Numbered from the stretch's first letter, positions 7,371-16,388 are shown. The stretch: DNA of 64,000 nucleotides from Jatrophihabitans endophyticus (GCF_900129455.1 NZ_FQVU01000007.1:62001-126000); one strand, 5' to 3'. Numbers and translations are program-made. Notes: generated by a model not told the origin, from the sequence alone.

Positions 7371-9651
7371 GACCGGCGGGCAGCACGGCCGAGTGGACGA
7401 CGTGCAGTCGCTGCGTCGGCCGGGTGAGGGCGACGTAGAGGTCGTTGACCCCGCGCGGCGACTCGGCGACGATCGCCGCAGGCTCCACGAGGACCACCGT
7501 GTCGAACTCGAGCCCCTTCGCGGCGGCGACGGTGAGCACGGACACCGGCGAGCCCAGCGCGTCGGAGTCGGCGGTCACGATCCCCTCGGGCAGGGCCGCG
7601 CGCACGGTGGCCACCGCGGTGTCGTGCCCGGCCGCGGGCGTGATGACGGCGACCGTCCCGCCGCCGCTGTCCTGCCGCTCCCGGGTGACGACGTCGGCGA
7701 GCGCGGCGGCACCGCAGGGATCGTCCGCGGTGCGGGTGAAGACCGGTTCGTGACGCCCCACCCGCGCCGACGTCGGCGCCTGCACCGACGATCCGGCCGC
7801 GCGCAGCACCGCCGCGGCGAGGTCCATCACCTGCTCCGGGGTGCGGTAGTTGACCGTCAGCTCGGCCTGCCGCCAGCGGTCGCCGACGTGGGGCGCGAGG
7901 ACGTCGGACCAGGCCGTCGTGCCCGCCGCCGAACCGGTCTGCGCGACGTCCCCGACGACGGTGAACGAGCGGGACGGGCAGCGGCGCATGAGCAGCCGCC
8001 ACATCATCGGCGAGAGCTCCTGCGCCTCGTCGACGACGACGTGCCCGAACGCCCACGCGCGGTCGGTCTCGGCCTGCTCGGCGACGGTGGCGAAGGAGCC
8101 GCCGCCGGCGTAGCGGGACGCCAGCTGCTCGGCGGTACCGAAGTCCGCGCCGCCGAAGGTGTCCTGCACCTGCCGGGCGTACTCGACCTCGGCGCGACGC
8201 TCGGCCTCGGCGCGGGCGGCGGTCACGGTGGCGTCGCTCGTCTCGTCGGCACCGAGCAGCTCGGCGGCCTCGTCCAGCAGCGGGACGTCGGCGGCGGACC
8301 ACGGGGCGCCGCGGTCGCGCCGCAGCCGGGCCCGCTCGTCGCGGCCGAGCCGGGGGGCGGCCTCGGCCAACCGCTCCGGCACCGCGAACAGGTCGCGCAG
8401 CAGCCGCTCGGGGCTGATCGGCGGCCAGCACAGGTTGAGCTCACGGCGCACGTCGCGCGCCGCGTACAGCTCGGCGAGCAGTCCCGGGCGGGTGTCGTCG
8501 TCGACGTCCGTCCCGCGGGCCGCGGCGAGCGCCCGCACCAGGTGGCGCATGACCACCGACACGAAGGTGCGGCGGGCGACGTTGTGCGGGGCGCGTGAGC
8601 GGCGGGCGGCCTCGCGCGCCTCGCGCACGTACCGCGGCTGCAGCCTGATGACGGTGCCCTCGACGTCGAGCGGCCGACCGGAGTTGATCAGGCGCTGCCG
8701 CCGCTTGACGGCCTCCGCGATCACCCGGGCCATCCGCAGCTCGCCCTTGAGGGTGACGACGTCCGCGGTCTCGACGGCGGTCGCGACGACGCCCTGGTAG
8801 AGCTCGCCCGGCGTCGCCATGACCACGGCGTCGGCCTCGCCCAGAGCGGGCAGCACCTGGTCGATGTAGCGCAGGAACACCCGGTTGGGCCCCACGAGCA
8901 GCACGCCGGACCGGGCGATCCGCTCCCGGTTGGCGTACAGCAGGAACGCGGTGCGGTGCAGCGCGACCGCGGTCTTGCCCGTCCCCGGCCCGCCCTGCAC
9001 GACGAGCACCCCGGCGAGCGGTGCGCGGATGACCGCGTCCTGGTCGGACTGGATCGTCGCCACGATGTCGCGCATCCGTGACCCGCGGGCGGCGTCGAGG
9101 CTCGCGAACAGCGCGCCCTCGCCGACGACGACGTGGCCGCCGTCGACGCCCGCCGCCTCGAAGCCGGCGAGGTCGAGCACCTCGTCCTGGATGTCGGTGA
9201 CGCGGCGGCGCGTGGTGGAGATCTGTCGGCGTCGCAGCACGCCGCCGGGTCGTGCCGCCGTGGCCTGGTAGAACGGCTCGGCCGCGGGTGCCCGCCAGTC
9301 GACGAGCAGCTCGTGTCGCTCCTCGTCCGACAGGCCGATGCGCCCGACGTAGCGACGCTCGCCGGTGTCGACGTCGAGCCGACCGAAGCACATGCGCGCC
9401 TCGACGTTCTCGAGCGTGCGCACCCGCTCGCCGTACAGGCGCATGAACGCGTCGCGCTCGGTCCGGGCCCCGGGGGTGCCGACGGTGCCGCTGCTCGCCG
9501 TACGCGCCAGCGCCGCCCTGGCGTCGGTGAGCAGCCGGTCGCGCAGCTCGTAGAGGCGCGTCACGTGCCGCTGCTCGATCGCCAGTTCGGCCTCGACGAC
9601 CTCGGGGGCCGGTGCTGCCGGTGCGGCCGGGGGGTTCTGGTCTTCGCTCAC
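7333..9651 (-). CDS. HelR/HelD-type RNA polymerase-recycling motor ATPase
   Basis: A 772-residue UvrD-like superfamily 1 ATPase of the HelD/HelR type. It has an N-terminal coiled-coil arm and the family signature YVGRIGLSDE followed by DWRAPAAEPFY (about residues 100-130). Walker A is GGPGTGKT (about 206-213), motif II VVDEAQE, motif III VVGDVAQTGS, motif V AAKGLEFDTVV and motif VI YVALTRPTQ. HelD-family proteins dislodge stalled RNA polymerase from DNA. The HelR subgroup in Streptomyces and Mycobacterium abscessus also displaces rifamycins and gives tolerance. GTG 9651 is the only sensible start. Whether this is the HelR or HelD branch needs a tree. Confidence 0.85.
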   Translation of the reverse strand: MSEDQNPPAAPAAPAPEVVEAELAIEQRHVTRLYELRDRLLTDARAALARTASSGTVGTPGARTERDAFMRLYGERVRTLENVEARMCFGRLDVDTGERRYVGRIGLSDEERHELLVDWRAPAAEPFYQATAARPGGVLRRRQISTTRRRVTDIQDEVLDLAGFEAAGVDGGHVVVGEGALFASLDAARGSRMRDIVATIQSDQDAVIRAPLAGVLVVQGGPGTGKTAVALHRTAFLLYANRERIARSGVLLVGPNRVFLRYIDQVLPALGEADAVVMATPGELYQGVVATAVETADVVTLKGELRMARVIAEAVKRRQRLINSGRPLDVEGTVIRLQPRYVREAREAARRSRAPHNVARRTFVSVVMRHLVRALAAARGTDVDDDTRPGLLAELYAARDVRRELNLCWPPISPERLLRDLFAVPERLAEAAPRLGRDERARLRRDRGAPWSAADVPLLDEAAELLGADETSDATVTAARAEAERRAEVEYARQVQDTFGGADFGTAEQLASRYAGGGSFATVAEQAETDRAWAFGHVVVDEAQELSPMMWRLLMRRCPSRSFTVVGDVAQTGSAAGTTAWSDVLAPHVGDRWRQAELTVNYRTPEQVMDLAAAVLRAAGSSVQAPTSARVGRHEPVFTRTADDPCGAAALADVVTRERQDSGGGTVAVITPAAGHDTAVATVRAALPEGIVTADSDALGSPVSVLTVAAAKGLEFDTVVLVEPAAIVAESPRGVNDLYVALTRPTQRLHVVHSAVLPAGLSPRPSRPARSD

Positions 9652-9684
9652 GATCCGATCAGGCTAGCGGGACGCGTCCCGGGG

Positions 9685-10455
9685 TCACCGCTGCTCCGGG
9701 TCGGGTCCACGCACCGAGCGTCCGCCGTCGACGGGGACGATCGCGCCGGTCACGAAGGAGGCCGCGTCGGAGAGCAGATAGGCGACCGTGTCGGCGACCT
9801 CGTCGCCCCGGCCGACCCGGCCGAGCGGGTGCAGGTCGGCCATGTCGGCCCGCGTCGCCGCGGCATCCTGGGCGGGCAGGTCGTCGAGCAGCTGTCGGTA
9901 GCGCTCGGTGTCGATCGACCCGAGAGCGACGGCGTTCACGCGGATGCCCTCCGGGCCGTGGTCGACCGCGGCCGCGCGGGTCAGCCCCTCGATCGCCGCC
10001 TTCGCGGTCGCGTAGGGGAGGGCGCCGCGCACCGGGCGCTGCGCCTGGTGACTGGAGACGTTGACGATCGCGCCGCCGCGGCCCGCCGCCCGGAACGCCG
10101 CGACCGCGGCGGCGCACCCGACGACGGCCGGGGCCAGGTTGGCCTCGACGAAGCCGAGGACGGCGACGGGGTCGGTCAGCTCGGCGTCGCGGAACACCGC
10201 GGCGTTGTTGACCCACCCCGCGAGCGACCCGGTCTCGGCCGCCCGGCTCGCCGCTGCCGTGGCGACGGCGGGGTCCGCGGCACTGCCGGACACCGCGGTC
10301 ACCGCCGGCTCGTCGGCCGTCCACGACAGCGCGTCGGCGTCGAGGTCGAGCGCGACCACGGCACCGTCGCGCGCGAGGCGCTGCGCGATCGCGCGGCCGA
10401 CCCCGCGACCGGCGCCGGTGACCACGTACGCGCGACGGGCGGCGGCGGGGCTCAT
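9685..10455 (-). CDS. SDR family NAD(P)-dependent oxidoreductase
   Basis: A 256-residue classical short-chain dehydrogenase. It has TGAGRGVG for cofactor binding (about residues 12-19), the NNAA motif, the catalytic Ser in NVSSHQ, the Tyr-x3-Lys pair as PYATAKAA, and a C-terminal PVDGGRS. Start ATG 10455 overlaps the stop of arginine deiminase (ATGA), so the two are coupled. Substrate cannot be read; it may be an unrelated housekeeping oxidation carried in the same operon. It is the last gene of a minus-strand run GT87 - arcA - SDR. Confidence 0.85.
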   Translation of the reverse strand: MSPAAARRAYVVTGAGRGVGRAIAQRLARDGAVVALDLDADALSWTADEPAVTAVSGSAADPAVATAAASRAAETGSLAGWVNNAAVFRDAELTDPVAVLGFVEANLAPAVVGCAAAVAAFRAAGRGGAIVNVSSHQAQRPVRGALPYATAKAAIEGLTRAAAVDHGPEGIRVNAVALGSIDTERYRQLLDDLPAQDAAATRADMADLHPLGRVGRGDEVADTVAYLLSDAASFVTGAIVPVDGGRSVRGPDPEQR

Positions 10456-11702
10456 CCCGCGGCGACCGGGTCGCGCACGATCGGGCAGGTCATGCACCGT
10501 GCTCCGCCGCGGCCGCGGCCGAGCTCGCCGCCGGACACGGTGAGCACCTCGATGCCGTGCTTCTCCAGCAACGCGTTCGTCACGACGTTGCGGTCGTAGC
10601 CGACGACCACGCCGGGTTCGAGGGCGAAGTAGTTGTTGCCGTCGCTCCACTGCTCGCGCTCGGCGGCGTGCGGGTCGTCGCCGGCGCGCAGCACCCGTAC
10701 CTCGTCGACGTGCAGGGCCTCGGCCAGCGCGGTGACGAGGTCGCCGGCCGGCGTCACCCGTAACGGCGTCCCGGCGTCGTCGCCCGGCGTCAGCCGCCAC
10801 GCGCGGAGTGCCTCGAGGTCGAGCATCGGGTACGCGACGAAGGTCGCGACGTCGACCATCGTGAGCACGGTGTCGAGGTGCATCGTGGCGCGCGCGGCCG
10901 GGATGTCGACGGCGAGGACGGTGCGCGCCGAGCCCGCGGCGAACAGCCGGGTCGCGAGCAGCTCGACCGCGCTCGGGGTGGTGCGCTCGCCCATGCCGAC
11001 CAGCACGACGTCCTCGCTCAGCACGAGCAGGTCGCCGCCCTCGAGGGTCGCCGGCCGGTGGTCGCGGTCGTCGTCGCCGTAGAGGAACGTGAACTGCGCG
11101 TCCCGGAACAGCGGGTGGTAGCGGTACACCGCCCGGGTGTGGACGGACTCGCGCTGCCGGGCCAGCTTGGCCATCGGGTTGACGGTGACGCCGGAGCCGA
11201 TCCACGCGGAGTTGTCGCGCTGGAACAGCGTGTTCGGCAGCGGGGGGAGGACGAGGTCGTCGGCGCCGAGCGACTGCCAGTGCAGGCCGGCGGATGCGGT
11301 GAGGTCGACGTCGGACTTCAGCACCCCGCCGATCAGCAGGCCGGCGAGCGTGCGCGCGTCGGCGTCGTCCACGAGACGGCGCAGCGAGCGGGCCATCTGC
11401 TCGCCGAACCGCTCGGGGGTGCAGGTGCGCTCGACGACGAACTCGCGGCCGTCCGCGGTGTCGAGCGCGCCGGTCAGCAGCTCGGCGAAGTGGTGCACCG
11501 TCGCGCCGCGGCTCGCGAGCACCTCGACGAACGCGTCGTGCTCCTCGCGGGCACGGTCGGCCCACGGGACGTCGTCGAAGAGCAGGCCACGGATGTTGCT
11601 CGGCGTCAGCCGGTCGAGCTCGCGGCCGGGGCGGTGCGTGACGACGTGGCGCAGCCGACCGATCTCGGAGCCGAGGTGGGGGAGCAGGACGGGATCGGTC
11701 AC
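10452..11702 (-). CDS. arcA: Arginine deiminase
   Basis: A 416-residue guanidino-modifying enzyme that converts L-arginine to citrulline and ammonia. Visible family motifs are [25 protein letters not shown] (Asp of the EGGD motif), [11 protein letters not shown] (catalytic His) and the C-terminal [13 protein letters not shown] with the catalytic Cys. The length is normal for the family. GTG 11702 starts it 12 bases after the GT87 stop, and its stop overlaps the SDR start. The rest of the arginine deiminase pathway (arcB, arcC, arcD) is not nearby, so the role may be arginine or nitrogen turnover rather than energy production. Confidence 0.93.
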   Translation of the reverse strand: MTDPVLLPHLGSEIGRLRHVVTHRPGRELDRLTPSNIRGLLFDDVPWADRAREEHDAFVEVLASRGATVHHFAELLTGALDTADGREFVVERTCTPERFGEQMARSLRRLVDDADARTLAGLLIGGVLKSDVDLTASAGLHWQSLGADDLVLPPLPNTLFQRDNSAWIGSGVTVNPMAKLARQRESVHTRAVYRYHPLFRDAQFTFLYGDDDRDHRPATLEGGDLLVLSEDVVLVGMGERTTPSAVELLATRLFAAGSARTVLAVDIPAARATMHLDTVLTMVDVATFVAYPMLDLEALRAWRLTPGDDAGTPLRVTPAGDLVTALAEALHVDEVRVLRAGDDPHAAEREQWSDGNNYFALEPGVVVGYDRNVVTNALLEKHGIEVLTVSGGELGRGRGGARCMTCPIVRDPVAAG

Positions 11703-11714
11703 GCGTCCAGCATG

Positions 11715-12908
11715 TCAGCCGACGGCGCGCGCCGCCGTCCGCGGGACACGCCGGCGGGTGCGGACGAGCGTCAGTGCGAGGAAGGCGATGCCGAACACGA
11801 CGTACCAGCCGGAGACCAGGACCTGCCCGGCCGAGAGATGCAGCTCGGCGCCGTCGCGGTGCGGGACGGCCCAGACCGCGAACGACCAGAACGTCGCGAC
11901 ACCGGCCACCACGAGCCACCAGACGCGCTCGATCGCGAGCAGGACGAGGACGGGCAGGCACCAGACCCAGTGATGGCTCCACGCGACGGGTGAGCAGAGC
12001 AGGCCGGTGACCCCGCAGGCGGGGACGCCCCACCGGTCGCCGAAGCGGTCGTGGGCGCGCGTCGCCGCGACGAGGCCGACGACCGCGACCGCCACGACGA
12101 GCAGCAGTGCCGGTGGCGGGGTGTCGCGGGTGTGGTCGACCCGGACGAGCCAGCCGCGCACCGACTGGTTGACCGCGTTCTCGAGCCGGCCGACGCGTTC
12201 GACGTCGAAGAGATGGTCGGTCCAGAAGGCGACGGTCGCGCGGGCGTCGACCAGCAGCGAGACGGCCACCGTCGCCCCGAACGTCACCGCCGCCCTGGCC
12301 GCGGTCGCGAACCGGCGCGTCAACAGCAGGTAGACGACGAAGACGCCCGGCGTCACCTTCACCGCCGCGGCGAGCCCGATCCCCACGCCCGGCAGCCGCG
12401 ATCCCGGTGGCCGGGTGACGTCCCACAGCACGAGCGCCAGCAGGTAGAGGTTGAGCTGGCCGTACTGCAGCGTCATCGCGACCGGCTCGCACCAGACGCC
12501 CGCGGCCGCGACGAGCAGGCCGAACGTCACCGCCCGCCCGCGGTCGAGGCCGCCGAGGCGCCCGGCCGCGATGCACACCCACGCGAGCGTGGCGAGCGTC
12601 GCCAGCAGGTTGAGCACCGTCAACGCCGCGAAGGGCAGCGGCGTCGTCGCGACGAACACGATGCCGGCGAAGGGCGGGTAGGTCGCGAGCCCGTGCACGC
12701 CGGGCAGCGGTCCGTAGAGGTCGGCGCCGTGACGGACGGCGGCGCCCTCGAGCTGGTAGATCCGCAGGTCGCCGAACGGCGAGGGCGCGAGCGTCAGCTT
12801 GACCAGCACCGCGGCCAGCGCCGAGAGCGCGAACGCCGCGACCGCCGTCATGCGGAGGTCGCTCGGGCGACGTCGGGTGATGGCGTCGGCACGCGGCGTC
12901 CCGGCCAT
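11715..12908 (-). CDS. GT87 family polyprenol-phosphate-mannose-dependent glycosyltransferase
   Basis: A membrane protein of about 397 residues with some ten hydrophobic helices and a C-terminal basic tail. An acidic first extracytoplasmic loop (FGDLRIYQLEGAAV, about residues 45-58) and the overall helix pattern match GT87 (DUF2029) enzymes. Those use polyprenyl-phosphate mannose or arabinose in actinobacterial envelope glycan synthesis. Two starts are close together: GTG 12914 and ATG 12908; I prefer ATG. The gene is followed 12 bases later by arcA with no obvious functional link. The acceptor is unknown. Confidence 0.75.
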   Translation of the reverse strand: MAGTPRADAITRRRPSDLRMTAVAAFALSALAAVLVKLTLAPSPFGDLRIYQLEGAAVRHGADLYGPLPGVHGLATYPPFAGIVFVATTPLPFAALTVLNLLATLATLAWVCIAAGRLGGLDRGRAVTFGLLVAAAGVWCEPVAMTLQYGQLNLYLLALVLWDVTRPPGSRLPGVGIGLAAAVKVTPGVFVVYLLLTRRFATAARAAVTFGATVAVSLLVDARATVAFWTDHLFDVERVGRLENAVNQSVRGWLVRVDHTRDTPPPALLLVVAVAVVGLVAATRAHDRFGDRWGVPACGVTGLLCSPVAWSHHWVWCLPVLVLLAIERVWWLVVAGVATFWSFAVWAVPHRDGAELHLSAGQVLVSGWYVVFGIAFLALTLVRTRRRVPRTAARAVG

Positions 12909-12930
12909 CCCCACCCCACTCGCCGAGTTC

Positions 12931-12970
12931 GACCTGCATCGTCGCGGTCCTGGCCGCGACGATGCAGGTC
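12931..12970 (-). terminator. Perfect 17-bp inverted repeat downstream of tRNA-Arg
   Basis: GACCTGCATCGTCGCGG (12931-12947) is exactly complementary to 12954-12970 with a 6-base loop. It lies 20 bases past the 3' end of the minus-strand tRNA-Arg and ahead of the GT87 gene. It is most simply the tRNA terminator, without a T-run. Confidence 0.5.
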
Positions 12971-12990
12971 GGAGCGGCAGCGCACATCGG

Positions 12991-13063
12991 TGCCCCCGGC
13001 AGGATTCGAACCTGCGACGCCCGGCTTAGGAGTCCGGCGCTCTATCCCCTGAGCTACGAGGGC
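12991..13063 (-). tRNA. tRNA-Arg (anticodon CCT)
   Basis: A 73-base cloverleaf on the minus strand. The acceptor GCCCTCG pairs with CGGGGGC, the D-arm contains GCTCAGGGGATAGAGC, the anticodon loop reads CTCCTAA and the T-arm contains GGTTCGAATCC. The 3' CCA is not encoded (the genomic continuation reads CCG). CCT decodes AGG. Confidence 0.93.
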
Positions 13064-13098
13064 GGGGATCGTGCCCGGTCAGCCTACGGGCAGGCCGC

Positions 13099-14736
13099 TC
13101 AGCCCTGGACGTAGAACTGGTAGGTCCGGACGTCGGAGTGGTTGCCCGCCGCGTCGACGGCGACGACGTACAGGGAGCTCGGACCCCACGTCGTCGGCGT
13201 CGCGGTGATGTCGGCGCTGCCGTCGACGGCGGTCACGTGCGTGCCGCCGTCGCTGTCGAGGGCCGAGCTCGAGCTGAAGCTGTATGCGAAGTGATCGACG
13301 CCCGATGCCGCACCCGTCGCCGGAGTCGGATCGGTGGCGCTCAGGTGGAAGTGCGCGGTCCTGCCGACCTGGAACCCGGTGTCGTCGGAGGTCACCGCGA
13401 CGTTCGTCGGCGAGGTCGTGTCCAGCCGGAAGTAGCGGGCCGCGGTGGTGACGCTGGCCAGGCGACCGTCGGACGCCGTCGCGTCGAGGCCGTAGAGATG
13501 GCCCTCCACGAGGCGGGACGCCGCCACGCGCACGAAGGCGGTGCCCCCGGCGCCGGACACCGGCGCGGCGACGCCGTCCGGGTCGTCGGCGTCGAGCAGG
13601 TAGTCCGGCGTGGCGCCGGTGGCGTCCCAGAGCCGGAACCGGACGGTGACCCGGTCGGCGTCGCCGTCGGGGTCGCTCGCGTTTGCCACGAGCGAGACCG
13701 GCGAGCCGGCGGTCGAGGGGATGCCGCACGGCGCGTCGACGGTGCAGCCCGCCGCGTTGCTCCCCGCGCCCGGGCTCACGCCCACCTGGGTCGGCACGTC
13801 CGGCCGCGAGTTCGTCACCGTGGTTGCGGTCAGCGTCGCCGCTCGCGCGAAGAGCGGTCCCGGCACGGCGGCGAAGGCGGCGTAGGAGTACGTGCTCGCC
13901 CTGGTGAGCCCGCTGTCGAGGACGGTGTTCGTGCCCGCCGGCACCGTGGCGACCGCGGTGCCGTCGCCGACCGTGGCCGGCGGCACGGCACCGGTCGCGC
14001 GGCGGACGATCACGCTTGTCACGTCCGCCGTGGCCGACGGGGTCCATCGCAGCGTCGCGGTCGTCGTACCGACGTCGGCCAGCCGGAGGTCGGACACCGG
14101 CTGCGGCGCGTCGCGGTAGGTGAACCGGTCGGCGGCGGTCGCCGCGGAACGCCCGTAGGCGTTGCTCGCGACCACGTCCACGACGCCGACCTCGTGCGCG
14201 GGCGCGGTGGCGCTCAACTGCGTCGCCGAGACGTACCGGGCGGCCGCGCGCGTCGACCCGAAGGCGACCGCGGTCGTCGAGGTGAAGTTGACGCCTCGCA
14301 CCACTACCGTCGCCCCGCCGCCGGGCAGCCCGGCGACGGGTGCGACCGAGGTGATCGAAGGCGCCGCGACGTAGCGGAACCGGTCGGCGGCCCGGACGGC
14401 CGACGTGCCCTTCGCCGTCCGCACCCGGACGTCGACGGTGCCGGCGGCGTGCGGCGGCGCGGTCACGGTGAGCCGGCTCGCCGACACGTACGTCACCGAA
14501 CGCCCTGCGCTGCCACCGAAGGTGACCGTGGCGCCACGGGCGAATCTGCTGCCCACCACCGTGATGCGACCGCCGCCGCTCAGCGGCCCGCTCGTGGCGG
14601 ACAGCGACGTGACCGACGGGACCGCCGTCGCGGCCGCCGCCGGTGCTGCGGCCGCCGCCGGTGCTGCGGCCACGGTCGTCGCCGCAGCGACGAGCGCCCC
14701 GACCGTTCCCACGACACGACTCGTCCGACGCACCAT
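13099..14736 (-). CDS. Secreted IPT/TIG- and fibronectin-III-like repeat protein
   Basis: A 545-residue exported protein. ATG 14736 follows a GGGAGGGAA ribosome site and begins a Sec signal peptide (basic MVRRTSR, hydrophobic core, Ala-rich cleavage region ending near residue 38). Two IPT/TIG domains follow (about 43-125 and 128-210, each opening with PSVTS/PSITS and a GG turn). A fibronectin-III-like module comes next (about 215-305), then Ig-like segments to the C-terminus. One Cys pair near residues 330-337 could form a disulphide. No catalytic motif or LPXTG anchor is visible; it is likely a cell-surface or released adhesive or structural protein. Confidence 0.75.
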   Translation of the reverse strand: MVRRTSRVVGTVGALVAAATTVAAAPAAAAAPAAAATAVPSVTSLSATSGPLSGGGRITVVGSRFARGATVTFGGSAGRSVTYVSASRLTVTAPPHAAGTVDVRVRTAKGTSAVRAADRFRYVAAPSITSVAPVAGLPGGGATVVVRGVNFTSTTAVAFGSTRAAARYVSATQLSATAPAHEVGVVDVVASNAYGRSAATAADRFTYRDAPQPVSDLRLADVGTTTATLRWTPSATADVTSVIVRRATGAVPPATVGDGTAVATVPAGTNTVLDSGLTRASTYSYAAFAAVPGPLFARAATLTATTVTNSRPDVPTQVGVSPGAGSNAAGCTVDAPCGIPSTAGSPVSLVANASDPDGDADRVTVRFRLWDATGATPDYLLDADDPDGVAAPVSGAGGTAFVRVAASRLVEGHLYGLDATASDGRLASVTTAARYFRLDTTSPTNVAVTSDDTGFQVGRTAHFHLSATDPTPATGAASGVDHFAYSFSSSSALDSDGGTHVTAVDGSADITATPTTWGPSSLYVVAVDAAGNHSDVRTYQFYVQG

Positions 14737-15023
14737 CTCGCGTTCCCTCCCGGTTCCGGCGGCGACGGAACTGTACAGGCCGGGTGAAGCGAGCGGACGA
14801 GGGTGTCGATCGTCTCCGAATTCGCGTCCGTAAGTCGATCTCCGCGCTGCGGGAATGCGCCAACGGGTCACGTCGGCCTATCGGCCGGAATCGCGCCGTA
14901 TTCGAAGCGCGCCGAAATCGTCGCGGGGCGCAGCTGCGGAACCCGCGACGCGCGTCGTCGGAGGCGAGAATGCCGCCAATTCGCCAATCGGACAAATCGT
15001 GCGGAACGTGACAGACATCGCGC

Positions 15024-15725
15024 ATGTCACCCACCGATGCAGTCGATTCCGGATGTCCGACCCGCACCACCGTCGTGTGTCACGACGCAATCCTCGCCGC
15101 CATGTACGTCGCCGGACTCGGCGTCGCGGGAATTGCGGCCATCAACTCCGGCGACCCGAGGAATGGTCGCGAATCGGGATTCGGCGACGCGGTGCTATTG
15201 ATCTTGACAAAGGGACGGGGGGTGGCCCCACCGGATATTCGGGCATTACCGCGGCGCACCGTCGTGATGGCCGGCCCCGACGCGGACATCGCCGTGCTGG
15301 CCCGGATCGCGGCCGACACGCAGGCGCTCGTCCTCGACGGCCGGCTGCCGGGCGACGACATCGTCCGGCTGACCGCCGGCGCGGTCCGCGGTGGGTGGCC
15401 GACGGACCGCGCCGCCCGGACGCGTCGCGACCTGACGCTCCGGATCGCCGAAGCGCGTCGGTTCGACCTGCTCACGCCTCGCGAGCAGGTGGTCCTCGCC
15501 GCGCTCGCGACGGGCCGCACGCCGGTGCAGATCGCGCGACAGCAGGTCGTCTCCCTCGCCACCGTGCGCGCCCACGTCCGGAGCGTCTACGGCAAGCTCG
15601 ACGTCCGCTCGCTGGGCGACGCGGTGGCGCTGACCCGGCGTTCCTGCCGGCTGCCCGGGGTGCTCGCTGAGGTGGGGGGCGAGCTGGTGGGCGGCGACCT
15701 GCTGCGACAGGCACGGGGTCAGTGA
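15024..15725 (+). CDS. Orphan LuxR/NarL-type transcriptional regulator
   Basis: A 233-residue protein. Residues about 150-207 are a clear LuxR-type helix-turn-helix (LTPREQVVLAALATGRT, VSLATVRAHVRSVYGKL). The N-terminal 140 residues sit where a receiver domain would be, but the phosphoacceptor Asp pattern is not convincing, so control is probably not by a normal kinase. The region 14737-15023 between this gene and the divergent IPT gene is less GC-rich than its surroundings and likely holds both promoters. Its last 7 bases overlap, tail to tail, the next minus-strand gene. Proximity to the Nif11-like block suggests, but does not show, a regulatory link. Confidence 0.7.
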   Translation: MSPTDAVDSGCPTRTTVVCHDAILAAMYVAGLGVAGIAAINSGDPRNGRESGFGDAVLLILTKGRGVAPPDIRALPRRTVVMAGPDADIAVLARIAADTQALVLDGRLPGDDIVRLTAGAVRGGWPTDRAARTRRDLTLRIAEARRFDLLTPREQVVLAALATGRTPVQIARQQVVSLATVRAHVRSVYGKLDVRSLGDAVALTRRSCRLPGVLAEVGGELVGGDLLRQARGQ

Positions 15726-15970
15726 TAGCCGGGCACCGCCGTGCCGGCCTGCTTCTCCTTCCTGGTGTTGTGGTGGCGGTAGACCGCGACGAACGTCAGC
15801 GTGTCGGTGGCCTTGTCGTAGCCGGCCACGTAGCGGTCCTTGCCGAGGCGCAGGTCGTGGTACCCCGGGTTCGCCGCGTCCACGTCGCGCAGCGACTGGA
15901 TCGCGTTCAGGCGCTGCAGATCCTCGTCGCTCGCGTAGGCGTGGACCGCGGGACTGATGACCACGTTCAT
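15719..15970 (-). CDS. Small hypothetical protein, 83 aa
   Basis: An 83-residue protein with a strong AAAGGAG ribosome site before ATG 15970. It is hydrophilic with a mixed alpha/beta pattern: a helix rich in Asp/Gln near residues 13-27, then strands through DLRLGKDRYVAGYD and TLTFVAVYRHHN. The last strands vaguely recall RelE/ParE-like proteins, but the catalytic residues and an antitoxin partner are lacking, so I do not assign it. It lies 77 bases downstream of the Nif11-like gene on the same strand with a hairpin between them. Confidence 0.55.
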   Translation of the reverse strand: MNVVISPAVHAYASDEDLQRLNAIQSLRDVDAANPGYHDLRLGKDRYVAGYDKATDTLTFVAVYRHHNTRKEKQAGTAVPGYH

Positions 15971-16008
15971 CGGTGCTCCTTTCTCGGTGTCGTCGGTCGG
16001 GGTGGGAT

Positions 16009-16042
16009 CGGCCGGGCCGCCCCCCGGGGATCAGCCCGGCCG
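16009..16042 (-). terminator. Hairpin between Nif11-like gene and the 83-aa gene
   Basis: CGGCCGGGC (16009-16017) pairs with GCCCGGCCG (16034-16042), starting 5 bases after the stop of the Nif11-like peptide gene. It could terminate or attenuate transcription, making the peptide mRNA more abundant than the downstream gene. Confidence 0.45.
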
Positions 16043-16047
16043 GCGCC

Positions 16048-16272
16048 TCAGTCCCAGTTGACGGTGGTCGAGAACCAGCCGGGGATGTTGACGTCGATGC
16101 TGCCCTTCTGCGCGCCGTTCAGGGCGGCCTTGAGGTCGTCACCGCTGACCTCGAGACCCGTCTTCTTGGCCTCGGCCACGACCGCGTCCAGCTGCGCGGT
16201 CCGGACCGACTTCGCCAGCGACTCGTCGTCGTTCAGCTGCTTGATCAGCGTGACGGCGTCTTCCTGCGACAT
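16048..16272 (-). CDS. Nif11-like leader peptide family protein A
   Basis: A 74-residue protein with a Nif11-like N-terminus: MSQEDAVTLIKQLNDDESLA, then an Ala/Lys-rich helix, GLEVSGDDLKAAL and GAQKG. Such leaders precede core peptides of ribosomally made, modified peptides, and the family also includes unmodified proteins. The segment after GAQKG (17 residues) is SIDVNIPGWFSTTVNWD: no Cys, two Trp, with Thr/Ser available. ATG 16272 has an AAGGAG ribosome site. Its leader is clearly paralogous to protein B at 16774. No radical SAM, lanthipeptide synthetase, YcaO or nitrile-hydratase-type gene lies near, so modification is unproven. Confidence 0.7.
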   Translation of the reverse strand: MSQEDAVTLIKQLNDDESLAKSVRTAQLDAVVAEAKKTGLEVSGDDLKAALNGAQKGSIDVNIPGWFSTTVNWD

Positions 16273-16356
16273 GGTCTGTCTCCTTCGTGTTCGACGTCCC
16301 CGTCGCGGTTCGGACGGGCAGCCGCCAGCGTCGGCGTCGCCAGGCAGGCGGCACAT

Positions 16357-16388
16357 CGTCAAATGTGACGAAGCGCGGGTGTCGTCAC
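16357..16388. promoter_or_regulatory. Candidate operator: three CGTCA/TGACG half-sites
   Basis: Between the divergent Nif11-like A gene and the 86-aa gene lie CGTCA (16357-16361), TGACG (16366-16370) and CGTCA (16383-16387). The first two form CGTCA-AATG-TGACG. The second and third form GTGACGA-N10-TCGTCAC (16365-16388). This suits a dimeric regulator controlling both directions. Confidence 0.4.

Noticed and set aside
15719-15970. RelE/ParE-type toxin
   Set aside because: Only a loose resemblance in the last strands; no catalytic residues and no antitoxin gene beside it.
16048-16272. Role in nitrogen fixation from the Nif11 name
   Set aside because: No nif genes occur; the name only reflects the leader family, most members of which are unrelated to nitrogenase.
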